From assembly GCF_014252335.1 (NCBI RefSeq), contig NZ_CP059218.1, positions 174,165-238,164 of the forward strand: 64,000 bases of DNA. Reading direction: 5' to 3'. Source of the DNA: Blattabacterium cuenoti (GTDB lineage: Bacteria; Bacteroidota; Bacteroidia; Flavobacteriales; Blattabacteriaceae). Of the stretch, positions 10,139 to 18,883 are shown piece by piece (within the stretch, counting starts at the first letter, position 1; every line of letters begins with the position of its first letter). Position numbers and translations under genes: made by a program. Below the pieces are notes generated by a model. It saw only the letters and a list, made by a program, of their open reading frames with translations, had not been told where the DNA came from and did no database searches.

Positions 10139-10762
10139 ATGAAAAAATTTTGTATTAAATTCATTGTTTTTGTCTTGATTTTAATAATAATAATAAGCAT
10201 ATGGATTACAATAACATATAATCATCTTGTTAAATTAAATGAAAATATCAGAACACAATGGAGTCAAGTTGAAACGGTTTATCAAAGAAGATTAGATCTA
10301 ATTCCTAATTTAGTAAATATTGTAAAAGGTTCTGGAGAATTTGAAAAAGAAACTCTGTTAAAAATTGTTGAATCTAGATCAAGTGCTATTTCCTCTTCCT
10401 CTTCCTCTTCCTCTTCCTCTTCCTTTATTAAAGATTTAAATCAAGATAAAATTAATAAATATCAAAAAGAGCAAGAAAAAATAAATAGAAGTATCAATAA
10501 ATTATTAATAATCATAGAACAATATCCCAATTTAAAATCAACTAAAAATTTTTACGAATTACAAAATCAATTAGAAGGAACAGAAAACAGGATAAATGTA
10601 GAAAGAAATCAATTTAATGAAGAAGTAAATAAATTTAATTCTTATAGAAATTCATTTCCAAAAATGTTGGTGGCTAATTTATTTTTTCAATTTAAAGAAA
10701 AAGGATATTTCAAATCTCAAATGGGATCAGAAATAAAACCTATTATAAATTTTTATAATTAA
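10139..10762 (+). CDS. lemA: LemA family membrane-anchored protein
   Basis: LemA family proteins have one N-terminal membrane helix and a helical domain; their biochemical role is not settled. Here the helix spans about residues 5-27. It is followed by the conserved NENIRTQWSQVE and RRLDLIPNLVN block, and later by QLEGTENRINVERNQFNE. The loop between the first two core helices, normally an Ala/Thr-rich stretch, holds a run of 11 serines (residues 85-95) encoded by a perfect hexamer repeat, which is unusual in an AT-rich genome. The gene is paired with a TPM-domain gene downstream, the usual LemA/TPM arrangement in Bacteroidetes. Confidence 0.92.
   Translation: MKKFCIKFIVFVLILIIIISIWITITYNHLVKLNENIRTQWSQVETVYQRRLDLIPNLVNIVKGSGEFEKETLLKIVESRSSAISSSSSSSSSSSFIKDLNQDKINKYQKEQEKINRSINKLLIIIEQYPNLKSTKNFYELQNQLEGTENRINVERNQFNEEVNKFNSYRNSFPKMLVANLFFQFKEKGYFKSQMGSEIKPIINFYN
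10391..10423 (+). repeat. TCCTCT hexamer microsatellite in lemA
   Basis: Five perfect copies of TCCTCT plus a final TCC make 33 bases coding for 11 serines. The unit is two codons long, so copy-number change alters the length of the serine run without breaking the frame. Its C content contrasts with the surrounding sequence. Confidence 0.95.
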
Positions 10763-10782
10763 ACCAAAATGATATATACATA

Positions 10783-11538
10783 ATGAATAAATGTTTTATA
10801 AAGATTATTTTTTTATTATTTATATTTTTTAATATAATTTTTGATGTGAATGGCATTCAACTATTTCACATTCCTAATCCTCCAAATAGAATATATCCTA
10901 TTAATGATTATGAAGGAATTTTAAATATGGATCAAATCAATCAATTAAATAATAAACTGATTAAATATTCTAAAAAATATTCTACTGAAATATTAATTGC
11001 TATAATAAAAACTTCTTATGGTGCAAATTTAAACTTACTAGCTGCTAAATGGGGAAAAACATGGAAAATAGGAAAAAAACATAAAAATAATGGTATCATC
11101 ATCCTTTTATCTATTCAAGAAAATAAAATATCAATCCAAAATGGATATGGAATAGAACCATATCTGACTGATTTTTCAACAAGAAAAATATTAGAAAAAA
11201 TTAGACCTTGTTTAGTAAACAAATTATATTTTAAATCTCTCAATATAATTATTGATGATATTAATCACATTTTGCACAAACAAAAATATAACTTACAAAA
11301 TAAACATCATCTACATTCTTATACTAACAAATTGTATAAGTATATTTTGATAATAAGTATATTATTAGTATTGTTTTTTAGAAAATCAAAACTGTTTTTT
11401 AATCCTTTTTTATTAGAATTTATTTTATACCCCAGTTTGTTCAAAAACCAAATAAAATATGAAGAAAAAGAAGATAATTTTGATGGATTTGGAGAAGGAG
11501 GAAATTTTGGTGGTGGTGGATCAGAAATAAATTGGTAA
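10783..11538 (+). CDS. TPM-domain (YgcG-type) membrane protein
   Basis: TPM-domain proteins are secreted or membrane-anchored; some have phosphatase activity, but the role here is unknown. The 251-residue protein has a signal peptide (about 1-25), a TPM domain (about 35-165) with NDYEGILNMDQINQLNNKL and GIIILLSIQENKISIQNGYG, one membrane helix near 185-200, and the glycine-rich tail GEGGNFGGGGSEINW typical of this family. It lies 20 bases after lemA and ends 5 bases before the convergent valS end. It appears intact. Confidence 0.88.
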   Translation: MNKCFIKIIFLLFIFFNIIFDVNGIQLFHIPNPPNRIYPINDYEGILNMDQINQLNNKLIKYSKKYSTEILIAIIKTSYGANLNLLAAKWGKTWKIGKKHKNNGIIILLSIQENKISIQNGYGIEPYLTDFSTRKILEKIRPCLVNKLYFKSLNIIIDDINHILHKQKYNLQNKHHLHSYTNKLYKYILIISILLVLFFRKSKLFFNPFLLEFILYPSLFKNQIKYEEKEDNFDGFGEGGNFGGGGSEINW

Positions 11539-11543
11539 ATTAT

Positions 11544-14231
11544 TTATAATAATTTTTTTAAAAAATTATTAAAATATTGTATTTTCTTGATGATATCTTT
11601 TTCTTTTTTTTTCTCTTTATACAAAATTGTTTTAGGAACATATTGAATATATTTCTCATTTGAAAGATTGTTTTGTATCATTAACAAAAATTTTTTTAAA
11701 TGCAACATTTTTTTTTCAATTTTTGTAATTTCTACATGGTAGAATCTTTCTAATTTAGAAGATATATCTGGTTCTATAGAATGTAAAAAAAATTTTTTTT
11801 TTTCTAAAAAAAATGAAAATAATTTTTCATTTTTAGGCTTATATGATATATTTTGAATTTTAGACAAATTTGCTAATTTTAATACTAATGAATAATATTT
11901 ATCTTCATTATTATTATTTTTATTATCATTATAAATAAATAAACTCATATTAGTTTTATTAGATATGTTAGCCTTATGTTTAATATCTCTAATTTTTGAA
12001 ATTAATTTAAATAAATTATCAAATTCATATAATAATTTTGGATCATAAAAATGTTGATTTGGCCACGAAGAAATGATTAAAGCTTCTTTCACTGTTCTTG
12101 GTTTCAAAAGATTCCAAATTTCTTCTGTTATAAATGGCATATAAGGGTGTAATAATTTTAATAAACGTTCAAACCACATTATAGTATTACTATATTCTTT
12201 TTTCGATATAGAATTATTTTTATCATTTGGTTTTATAATTTCAAGATAAATAGAACAAAAATCATTCCAAATGATTTTATATAACAGCATCATAGCTTCA
12301 TTAAGTTGATATTTATTAAATTTTTTATCAAAATGTTCTAAAAATCTATAAAACCTATTATGAAACCATAAAAATACTATTTCAGATGCTTCAGGAACAT
12401 CATTATTTTCTTTAATTTTCCAATTTTTAATTAAACGAAACGCATTCCATATTTTATTTGCAAAATTTCTTCCTTGTAAAAAGATTTTTTCATCAAAATG
12501 AAAATCTTTTCCAAAACTTGATTTTAAAATAATACCCATTCTAACGGCATCTGCTCCATATTTGTTAATTAATTTTACAGAATCTGGAAAATTTTTTAAA
12601 GATTTTGATATTTTTTGATTTTTAGCATCTCGTATGAGACCTGTGAAATAAACTGTTTTAAATGGTTTATTTTTGTTAAATAAATAACTTGCAATAATCA
12701 TACGGGCTACCCAAAAAAATAATATATCTGAACCTGTTACCAAAATTTCAGTTGGAAAATAATAATTTATTTCTTGATTATTTGGATTTAAAATACCATT
12801 AAATGCAGATATAGGAAGAATCCAAGAAGAAAACCAGGTATCTAATACATCGTTGTCTTGCCAAATAGAATCTTGTTTTAAAAAAACATTATTAGATTTT
12901 ATTTTTGCTAATGTTAAAGCATTATCTAAGTTATTAGCAACTACAAAATCATTCAAAGAATGTCCATAATAATATACAGGTATCCTATGTCCCCACCAAA
13001 GTTGTCTAGATATATTCCAATCATGAATATTATTCATCCATTTAAAATATAATTTTTTAATTTTGTTTGGATAAAATTGTATTTCCCCATTTTTTACTGC
13101 ATTTATTGCTGCAATAGATAGTTCTTTCATTTTTAAAAACCATTGAATAGACAGTTTTTTTTCTACTATTGATTTTGTTCTTTCTGAAAATCCTATTTTA
13201 TGATTAATATTTTCTTCATAAACAATCATATTATATTTATACAATTCTTGAACAATTTTTTCTCTAGCTTTATACCTATTTAATCCTTGATAATGTAAAC
13301 ATTTATCATTTAAAGTCCCATTTTCCTCAAAAATATCAATAATATCCAATTTATGTTTATCAGCCATAATTTTATCCTTCATATCATGAGCTGGAGTAAT
13401 CTTTACACAACCTGTTCCGAAATTAGAATTCACCAAATCATCTTGTATAATTGGAATTACTCTATTTACTATTGGGATAATTACCTTTTTATTATTTATA
13501 TGATAAAAACGTTCATCTTTAGGATGAAATCCTATGGCTGAATCTCCAAATATTGTTTCAGGTCTAGTAGTTGCAATATTAATAAAATTATTTTCTCCTG
13601 TAATTTGATATTTGATATGATAAAGTTTGGATTTTTGATTTTGATAGAATACTTCTTCATCAGATATTGTGGTCCTAGCTTCAGTATCCCAATTCACTAC
13701 ATTATAGCCTCTATATATATATCCTTTTTGATATAAATCTATAAAAATCTTTTGTACCGATTGAGATAACTTATTATCCATAGTAAATTGCATTCTTGTC
13801 CAATCACAAGAACAACCAATTAATTTTAATTGATTGTAAATAATTTTTTTATGTTTTATAGACCAATCAAAAACATGAGATAAAAAATTTTTTCTTCCTA
13901 ACACAAATTTTGATAATCCACTATTTTTTAATTGGTCAACTACTTTATATTCTGTTGCAATAGAAGCATGATCTGTTCCAGGGACCCAACACGCATTATA
14001 ACCCTTCATCCTGGCATTTCTTATCAAAATATCTTGTATACTAACATTTAAAAAATGACCTATATGTAAATGACCAGTTACATTAGGTGGAGGCATAATC
14101 ATTGCATAAGGTATTTGTTTATTTGTTGAATTATTATTATATGAATAAGAAGAAAAATATCCATTTTTTATCCAAAAACTATAAATTCTTTTTTCTAAAG
14201 AATTTGGATCAAATTTAATTGAAATATCCAT
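11544..14231 (-). CDS. valS: Valyl-tRNA synthetase
   Basis: Class I synthetase charging tRNA-Val, with an editing domain. I choose the ATG at 14231 (MDISIKFDPNSLEKRIY), giving 895 residues; a TTG at 14249 would add six unconserved residues. The HIGH motif is in PPNVTGHLHIGHFLN and the KMSKS motif reads KISKS. A C-terminal helical arm (LERFYHVEITKIEKKM) matches the family's tRNA-binding coiled coil. An A11 run, coding KKK within FFLEKKKFFLH, is kept in frame near the 3' end (plus-strand T11 at 11793-11803). A TAATTTTG promoter-like box lies just upstream. Confidence 0.96.
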   Translation of the reverse strand: MDISIKFDPNSLEKRIYSFWIKNGYFSSYSYNNNSTNKQIPYAMIMPPPNVTGHLHIGHFLNVSIQDILIRNARMKGYNACWVPGTDHASIATEYKVVDQLKNSGLSKFVLGRKNFLSHVFDWSIKHKKIIYNQLKLIGCSCDWTRMQFTMDNKLSQSVQKIFIDLYQKGYIYRGYNVVNWDTEARTTISDEEVFYQNQKSKLYHIKYQITGENNFINIATTRPETIFGDSAIGFHPKDERFYHINNKKVIIPIVNRVIPIIQDDLVNSNFGTGCVKITPAHDMKDKIMADKHKLDIIDIFEENGTLNDKCLHYQGLNRYKAREKIVQELYKYNMIVYEENINHKIGFSERTKSIVEKKLSIQWFLKMKELSIAAINAVKNGEIQFYPNKIKKLYFKWMNNIHDWNISRQLWWGHRIPVYYYGHSLNDFVVANNLDNALTLAKIKSNNVFLKQDSIWQDNDVLDTWFSSWILPISAFNGILNPNNQEINYYFPTEILVTGSDILFFWVARMIIASYLFNKNKPFKTVYFTGLIRDAKNQKISKSLKNFPDSVKLINKYGADAVRMGIILKSSFGKDFHFDEKIFLQGRNFANKIWNAFRLIKNWKIKENNDVPEASEIVFLWFHNRFYRFLEHFDKKFNKYQLNEAMMLLYKIIWNDFCSIYLEIIKPNDKNNSISKKEYSNTIMWFERLLKLLHPYMPFITEEIWNLLKPRTVKEALIISSWPNQHFYDPKLLYEFDNLFKLISKIRDIKHKANISNKTNMSLFIYNDNKNNNNEDKYYSLVLKLANLSKIQNISYKPKNEKLFSFFLEKKKFFLHSIEPDISSKLERFYHVEITKIEKKMLHLKKFLLMIQNNLSNEKYIQYVPKTILYKEKKKEKDIIKKIQYFNNFLKKLL

Positions 14232-14246
14232 AATTACATTACAACA

Positions 14247-14254
14247 CAAAATTA
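14247..14254 (-). promoter_or_regulatory. Candidate -7 promoter box for valS (TAATTTTG)
   Basis: On the minus strand the sequence reads TAATTTTG, matching the Bacteroidetes -7 consensus TAnnTTTG, 15 bases upstream of the chosen valS ATG. No matching -33 TTTG is evident, so the call rests on one element. Confidence 0.35.
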
Positions 14255-14278
14255 AAATATAACTAAAAAAATTTTTTT

Positions 14279-14761
14279 ATGAAAATAATTATTGTGTCTG
14301 CTATGTCTCAAAACGGATTTATTGGTAATAAAAATAAATTAATGTGGAATTTACCTATGGATTTAAAACGTTTTAAACAAATGACTATTGGAGAAACTAT
14401 TATTATGGGCAGAAAAACTTTTGAATCTATTGGACAAATACTTCCATATAGACAAAATATTGTCTTGACAAAACACAAAAAATTAAAAAATATCAAAAAT
14501 ATTAAAATAATTTCTAATATTCAACACATTTTTAAATTACAATGTCAAAGAATATTTATTATAGGTGGTGGACAAATATATCAACAGACGATCAATATTG
14601 CTGATATATTAGAATTAACATTAATTCACAAAAATTTTATTGGAGATACAAAATTTCCACCAATTAACTTACAACAATGGAAAAAAACCAAATATACATT
14701 TTATAAAAAAGATAAATTACATTCTGTGGATTACAGTTTTATTCAATATAAAAGAATATAA
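14279..14761 (+). CDS. folA: Dihydrofolate reductase
   Basis: Reduces dihydrofolate to tetrahydrofolate with NADPH. The 160-residue protein has the family order: SAMSQNGFIGNKNKLMWNLP at the N-terminus (substrate loop and the W-x-L-P motif), then the cofactor-binding IIMGRKTFESIG, and a later GGGQIYQQ. It is divergent from valS with a 47-base gap. With metF and folD nearby it is part of one-carbon metabolism, although the three are not in one operon. It is intact and of normal length. Confidence 0.96.
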   Translation: MKIIIVSAMSQNGFIGNKNKLMWNLPMDLKRFKQMTIGETIIMGRKTFESIGQILPYRQNIVLTKHKKLKNIKNIKIISNIQHIFKLQCQRIFIIGGGQIYQQTINIADILELTLIHKNFIGDTKFPPINLQQWKKTKYTFYKKDKLHSVDYSFIQYKRI

Positions 14762-14775
14762 TAATGAATAGATGA

Positions 14776-15468
14776 TTATCTTTTGTCTAATTCCTTTTTA
14801 ATTTTTGCTGCTAACTCATAATATTCATTTATCACAGCTTGATTAAGAAGTAGATGTAAATCTTTTTCTGTCATACTTTCTAAAGTTTGTTTATTTCTTT
14901 CTTTTTTGAAATAAATAGGTATTGAATTTTCAATAATGTTTTCAGCATATTCATTTTCAGTAAGTGGGTTTTTTTCTACATAAATACCAGCTTTATTAAA
15001 TATTTCTTTAGTAGTATAAATTGGTGCTTGAAATCTAATAGCTAAAGCTACAGCATCAGATGTTTTGGAATCAATTTTGTTACATATAATATTATCATTT
15101 TCATGATTTTCTTGTTTGTTTACATCAGATTTTTGATTTTTATAATTTTCACATACTATATATGAAAAAAATATACCATTTAGTAATTTATAAATAACAA
15201 CTGATTTTAAATTAATAAAAAAGGCTTTTGTAAAAGTAATAAATAAATCATGTGTAAATGATCTAGATAGAGATGACAGATTTCTATTTTTATGATCATT
15301 TTCAAAATGACCTAAAGCAAATGCAATAGATTGCGCTTGCATACCATCTATCAAAATAGGTAATTTCATTTTGCCAGATTCTTCTTCTAAAAATAAAACA
15401 TATATACCAGATTGAATTTGACTTAAGGATATTCCTTTTACAGATAATCTGATTAACTGTTGTGTCAT
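14776..15468 (-). CDS. Bifunctional nuclease (DUF151) domain protein with UvrB/C-like motif
   Basis: The family (DUF151, bifunctional nuclease domain) was named from plant and Mycobacterium members; the role in Bacteroidetes is not established. I start at the ATG at 15468 (MTQQLIRLSVKGISLSQ), giving 230 residues; the upstream TTG at 15522 adds an unconserved leader. The DUF151 core covers about residues 5-150, with LPILIDGMQAQSIAFAL and SDAVALAIRFQAPIYTT. The C-terminus (LLNQAVINEYYELAAKIKKEL) resembles a UVR coiled-coil motif. The gene is convergent with folA and divergent from pdhB. Confidence 0.85.
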   Translation of the reverse strand: MTQQLIRLSVKGISLSQIQSGIYVLFLEEESGKMKLPILIDGMQAQSIAFALGHFENDHKNRNLSSLSRSFTHDLFITFTKAFFINLKSVVIYKLLNGIFFSYIVCENYKNQKSDVNKQENHENDNIICNKIDSKTSDAVALAIRFQAPIYTTKEIFNKAGIYVEKNPLTENEYAENIIENSIPIYFKKERNKQTLESMTEKDLHLLLNQAVINEYYELAAKIKKELDKR

Positions 15469-15597
15469 ATCATATGTTAATGTTATTATATATAATGATT
15501 GATTATGAAAATTTTCATACAAAAATTACAATATACATTCTAAAATAATAATATTAAAAATTTCAATTTATTTTTTCAATTGATTTAAATTAAAAAT

Positions 15598-16575
15598 ATG
15601 AAAGAAAAAACTTTTCGTGAAGTAATAGCAGAAGCAATGAGTGAAGAAATGAGAAGAGATAATTCTGTATATTTAATGGGAGAAGAAGTAGCTCAATATA
15701 ACGGAGCATATAAAGCTTCTAAAGGATTACTAAAAGAATTTGGATCACAAAGAGTAATTGATACACCTATTTCAGAATTGGGATTTTCAGGAATAGGAAT
15801 AGGTTCAGCTATGAATGGATGTAGACCAATTATTGAATTTATGACTTTTAACTTTTCTTTAGTAGCAATGGATCAAATTATCAATAATGCAGCTAAAATT
15901 CATTATATGAGTGGTGGTCAATGGAATATTCCTATTGTCTTTAGGGGACCTACAGGATTTGCTGGACAATTAGGTGCTACTCATTCTCAATCTTTTGAAA
16001 GTTGGTATGCGAGTTGTCCTGGTCTAAAAGTAGTTATCCCTTGTAATCCATATGATGCTAAAGGATTATTAAAATCTGCAATTAGAGATAATAATCCAGT
16101 TATTTTTATGGAATCTGAACAAATGTATAGTGATAAAATGATGATTCCAGATAAAGAATATATTATACCTATTGGTATATCTGATATTAAAAAAGTAGGT
16201 ACAGATATAAGTTTAGTATCTTTTGGAAAATTAATTAAATTAGCAATGCATATTGCTAAAAAGTTAGAAACAGAAAATATTAGTGTAGAAGTAATAGATC
16301 TTAGAACTATTCGTCCATTAGATTATAATTCTATATTATTATCAGTACAAAAAACCAATCGATTAATAATATTGGAAGAATCTTGGCCATTTTCATCAAT
16401 TGGATCTGAAATTACATATTTTATACAAAAAAATGCTTTTGATTATTTAGATGCACCAATTAATAAAATTACTACATTGGATACTCCATCTCCTTATTCA
16501 TCTAATCTAATATCATATTGGTTTCCAAACGAAACAAAAATTATAAAATCTATTAAAAAATCTTTATATATCTAA
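15598..16575 (+). CDS. pdhB: Pyruvate dehydrogenase E1 component, beta subunit
   Basis: Beta subunit of the thiamine diphosphate-dependent E1 that decarboxylates pyruvate in the pyruvate dehydrogenase complex. The 325-residue protein has the typical N-terminus (KTFREVIAEAMSEEMRRD), the MGEEVAQYNGAYKASKGL region, and the IDTPISELGFSGIGIG block. No alpha-subunit gene is adjacent; it is presumably elsewhere on the chromosome, or the partner could be the alpha half of the fused E1 at 7.1-9.6 kb, which I consider less likely. The stop overlaps the convergent metF stop by four bases. Confidence 0.93.
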   Translation: MKEKTFREVIAEAMSEEMRRDNSVYLMGEEVAQYNGAYKASKGLLKEFGSQRVIDTPISELGFSGIGIGSAMNGCRPIIEFMTFNFSLVAMDQIINNAAKIHYMSGGQWNIPIVFRGPTGFAGQLGATHSQSFESWYASCPGLKVVIPCNPYDAKGLLKSAIRDNNPVIFMESEQMYSDKMMIPDKEYIIPIGISDIKKVGTDISLVSFGKLIKLAMHIAKKLETENISVEVIDLRTIRPLDYNSILLSVQKTNRLIILEESWPFSSIGSEITYFIQKNAFDYLDAPINKITTLDTPSPYSSNLISYWFPNETKIIKSIKKSLYI

Positions 16576-17540
16576 TAAATTGCTTGAACTATTTGATAAA
16601 TATTTTCTGGTTTGTCCATGGTATAATAATGAATCAATTTAACACCAGCATTTTTTAACTCTTTAGATTGTTGAATTGCCCAATCAACTCCTATCTGAAC
16701 AACTGTTGTTTGATTTTTGGCTTTTTCAATTTCTATTACTAATTCATTTGGTATATTAATGTAAAATTTAGAAGGAAGAATATTCAGCTGAGTTTTTGAA
16801 GAAATTGGTTTAATTCCAGGAATAATTGGTACAGAAATACCAACTTGTCTACATTTTTTAACAAAAGAAAAATATTTTCGATTATCAAAAAACATTTGAG
16901 TTACAATATAACTAGCTCCATATTCAATTTTTTTTTTCAAAAAAAATAAATCTCTTTCCATATTGGGTGCCTCAAAATGTTTTTCTGGATAACCTGCCAC
17001 ACCAATACAAAAATCAAATAAAGAACCTGAGTATTGTTGTTGTTTGTCACAATGTTTATATAAATATATTCCAGAATTTAAATTTTGTACTTGTTTTACT
17101 AAATTAGCAGCATATTTATGTCCATTATCTTTTGGACAAAAAACATGTTCATATTTTAAAGGATCTCCTCTCAGTACAAGTACATTATCTATTCCTAAAA
17201 AATTTAAATCTATTAAAGCATTTTCTGTCATTTGTTTATTAAATCCTCCACAAATGATATGTGGAACTGCATCTACTCCATATTTATTCATAATAGCTGA
17301 ACAAATTCCAACAGTTCCTGGCCGTTTTGAAATACTTTTTCTTTGCAAAAAACCATTTTCTGTTTCTATATAAACAAATTCTGCACGATGATATGTAACA
17401 TCAATAAAAGGTGGATTAAATTCCATTAAAGGATCTAAAGTATAAAAAATATCTTTAATATCATGTCCTCTTAAAGGAGGAAGAATTTCAAAAGAAAATA
17501 AAGTTTTTTTTGTATGATTAATATGATCCGTAACTTTCAT
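16572..17540 (-). CDS. metF: 5,10-methylenetetrahydrofolate reductase
   Basis: FAD enzyme that reduces 5,10-methylene-THF to 5-methyl-THF for methionine synthesis. The TIM-barrel protein has 322 residues. Conserved features include FSFEILPPLRG at the N-terminus (with the active-site glutamate), DVTYHRAE, VLRGDP and the TQMFFDNRKYF strand. The 3' end overlaps pdhB by four bases on the opposite strand. A coding-strand A10 run (around 16928-16937) is kept in frame. Together with folD it links the folate pool to methyl groups. Confidence 0.95.
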   Translation of the reverse strand: MKVTDHINHTKKTLFSFEILPPLRGHDIKDIFYTLDPLMEFNPPFIDVTYHRAEFVYIETENGFLQRKSISKRPGTVGICSAIMNKYGVDAVPHIICGGFNKQMTENALIDLNFLGIDNVLVLRGDPLKYEHVFCPKDNGHKYAANLVKQVQNLNSGIYLYKHCDKQQQYSGSLFDFCIGVAGYPEKHFEAPNMERDLFFLKKKIEYGASYIVTQMFFDNRKYFSFVKKCRQVGISVPIIPGIKPISSKTQLNILPSKFYINIPNELVIEIEKAKNQTTVVQIGVDWAIQQSKELKNAGVKLIHYYTMDKPENIYQIVQAIY

Positions 17541-17569
17541 TCATCTAACAACTATTTTATTTTATAATA

Positions 17570-18856
17570 TTATTCAATATTATTAAATCCAGTATATGGA
17601 ATTAATATTTTAGGAATTTTGATTTTTGTGGACGTCTGATGATTTTCTAATAAAGCTGCCATAATTCTTGGTAAAGCAAGTGCACTACCATTAAGTGTAT
17701 GACAAAATTCGATTTTTCCATGTCGATTTCTATATTTAAGATTTAATCGATTAGATTGAAAATTCTTGCAATTAGAAATTGAACTAACTTCTAACCACTT
17801 ATCTTGTGCTCTTGAATAAACTTCGAAATCATAAGTAATAGCAGATGAAAATCCTAAATTTTTTCCTATTAAACGAATCATTCTAAATGGTAACTCTAAC
17901 GAGATAATAAGTTTTTTAACATGTTCAATCATTTCTTTCAAAGAATTACACGATCTTTCAGAAGTTGTAATTTGAATTATTTCCACTTTATCAAACTGAT
18001 GTAATCTATTTAAACCTCTAACTTTTGAACCATAAGATCCAGATTCTCTTCTAAAACAAGAAGTATGAGTTGTATTTTTGATAGGCAAATCTTTATAAGA
18101 AAAAAGATTATTTCGATAACAATTTATCAGTGGAACTTCTCCTGTAGGTATAAGATAAAAATTATCTTTTTCAATAACATACATTTGACCTTCTTTATCT
18201 GGTAATTGTCCAGTAGAATATACAGATTTTTTATTCACAATATAAGGTAGGTTATACTCAACATATGATGCAAGTATATTTTGATCTAAAAAATACTGAA
18301 TTAGACTTCTATATAATTTAGCACCTTGACCAATATATACCGCAAAACTAGACCCACTGATTTTTGATCCTAAAGATAAATCAAATAAACTAAATTTTTT
18401 AGATAATTCCCAATGAGACAAAATTTTACATTTTGTTTGTGAATAAATAATATTTTTTTTAAAAATAATTTTTTCTTCTATTTTTTGTACACATTGATCA
18501 GGTATATTGGGAATTTGATCTAATTTATTTTCTAAATTTTTAAGAATATTATGTAAGTCAATTAATAAAGTATTTTTCTGTTTTTTATATTTAATAGATA
18601 TTTCTTTAAACAACATAATTTTTTTTTCTTCATATTGCGTTATATTTTCATTTTTTTGTTGTTGTATAAGTATTCTGATTTTATTAGATAATATTTTTTC
18701 TTTTGTTAATATATTATTAATAATAATTTCTAATTTTTTTTTTTTTTTATATAATATTAATATTTCATCTATTAAGTAAATTTTTTGAAATTGTCTTATA
18801 TCTAATCCTAATAATACTTCATTTAGATTTTTATTAATAAAAGATGCTGAAAGCAT
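17570..18856 (-). CDS. serS: Seryl-tRNA synthetase
   Basis: Class II synthetase charging tRNA-Ser. The N-terminal antiparallel coiled-coil arm (about 30-105) binds the long variable arm of tRNA-Ser. The catalytic core has motif 2 (FRRESGSYGSKVRGLNRLHQ) and motif 3 (NGSALALPRIMAALLENHQ). The length of 428 is normal. The arm contains five consecutive lysines encoded by an uninterrupted run of 15 A, the longest homopolymer I saw inside an intact gene of the window. The start at 18856 (MLSASFINKNLNEV) lies 27 bases from the divergent rsmA start. Confidence 0.96.
   Translation of the reverse strand: MLSASFINKNLNEVLLGLDIRQFQKIYLIDEILILYKKKKKLEIIINNILTKEKILSNKIRILIQQQKNENITQYEEKKIMLFKEISIKYKKQKNTLLIDLHNILKNLENKLDQIPNIPDQCVQKIEEKIIFKKNIIYSQTKCKILSHWELSKKFSLFDLSLGSKISGSSFAVYIGQGAKLYRSLIQYFLDQNILASYVEYNLPYIVNKKSVYSTGQLPDKEGQMYVIEKDNFYLIPTGEVPLINCYRNNLFSYKDLPIKNTTHTSCFRRESGSYGSKVRGLNRLHQFDKVEIIQITTSERSCNSLKEMIEHVKKLIISLELPFRMIRLIGKNLGFSSAITYDFEVYSRAQDKWLEVSSISNCKNFQSNRLNLKYRNRHGKIEFCHTLNGSALALPRIMAALLENHQTSTKIKIPKILIPYTGFNNIE
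18734..18748 (-). repeat. A15 homopolymer inside serS
   Basis: The plus strand has 15 consecutive T, which is A15 on the serS coding strand. It encodes KKKKK between LILY and LEII. The reading frame is intact as sequenced. Confidence 0.9.
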
Positions 18857-18871
18857 ATTTTAAAATAATTT

Positions 18872-18879
18872 TATATTTG
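18872..18879 (+). promoter_or_regulatory. Candidate -7 promoter box for rsmA (TATATTTG)
   Basis: TATATTTG matches the Bacteroidetes -7 consensus TAnnTTTG exactly and ends five bases before the rsmA ATG. If real, the transcript would begin at or next to the start codon, giving a nearly leaderless mRNA. No -33 element was recognised. Confidence 0.35.
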
Positions 18880-18883
18880 CAAA

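Noticed and set aside
17044-17373. 109-codon plus-strand frame inside metF
   Set aside because: Antisense to conserved MetF sequence; composition follows the opposite-strand codons.
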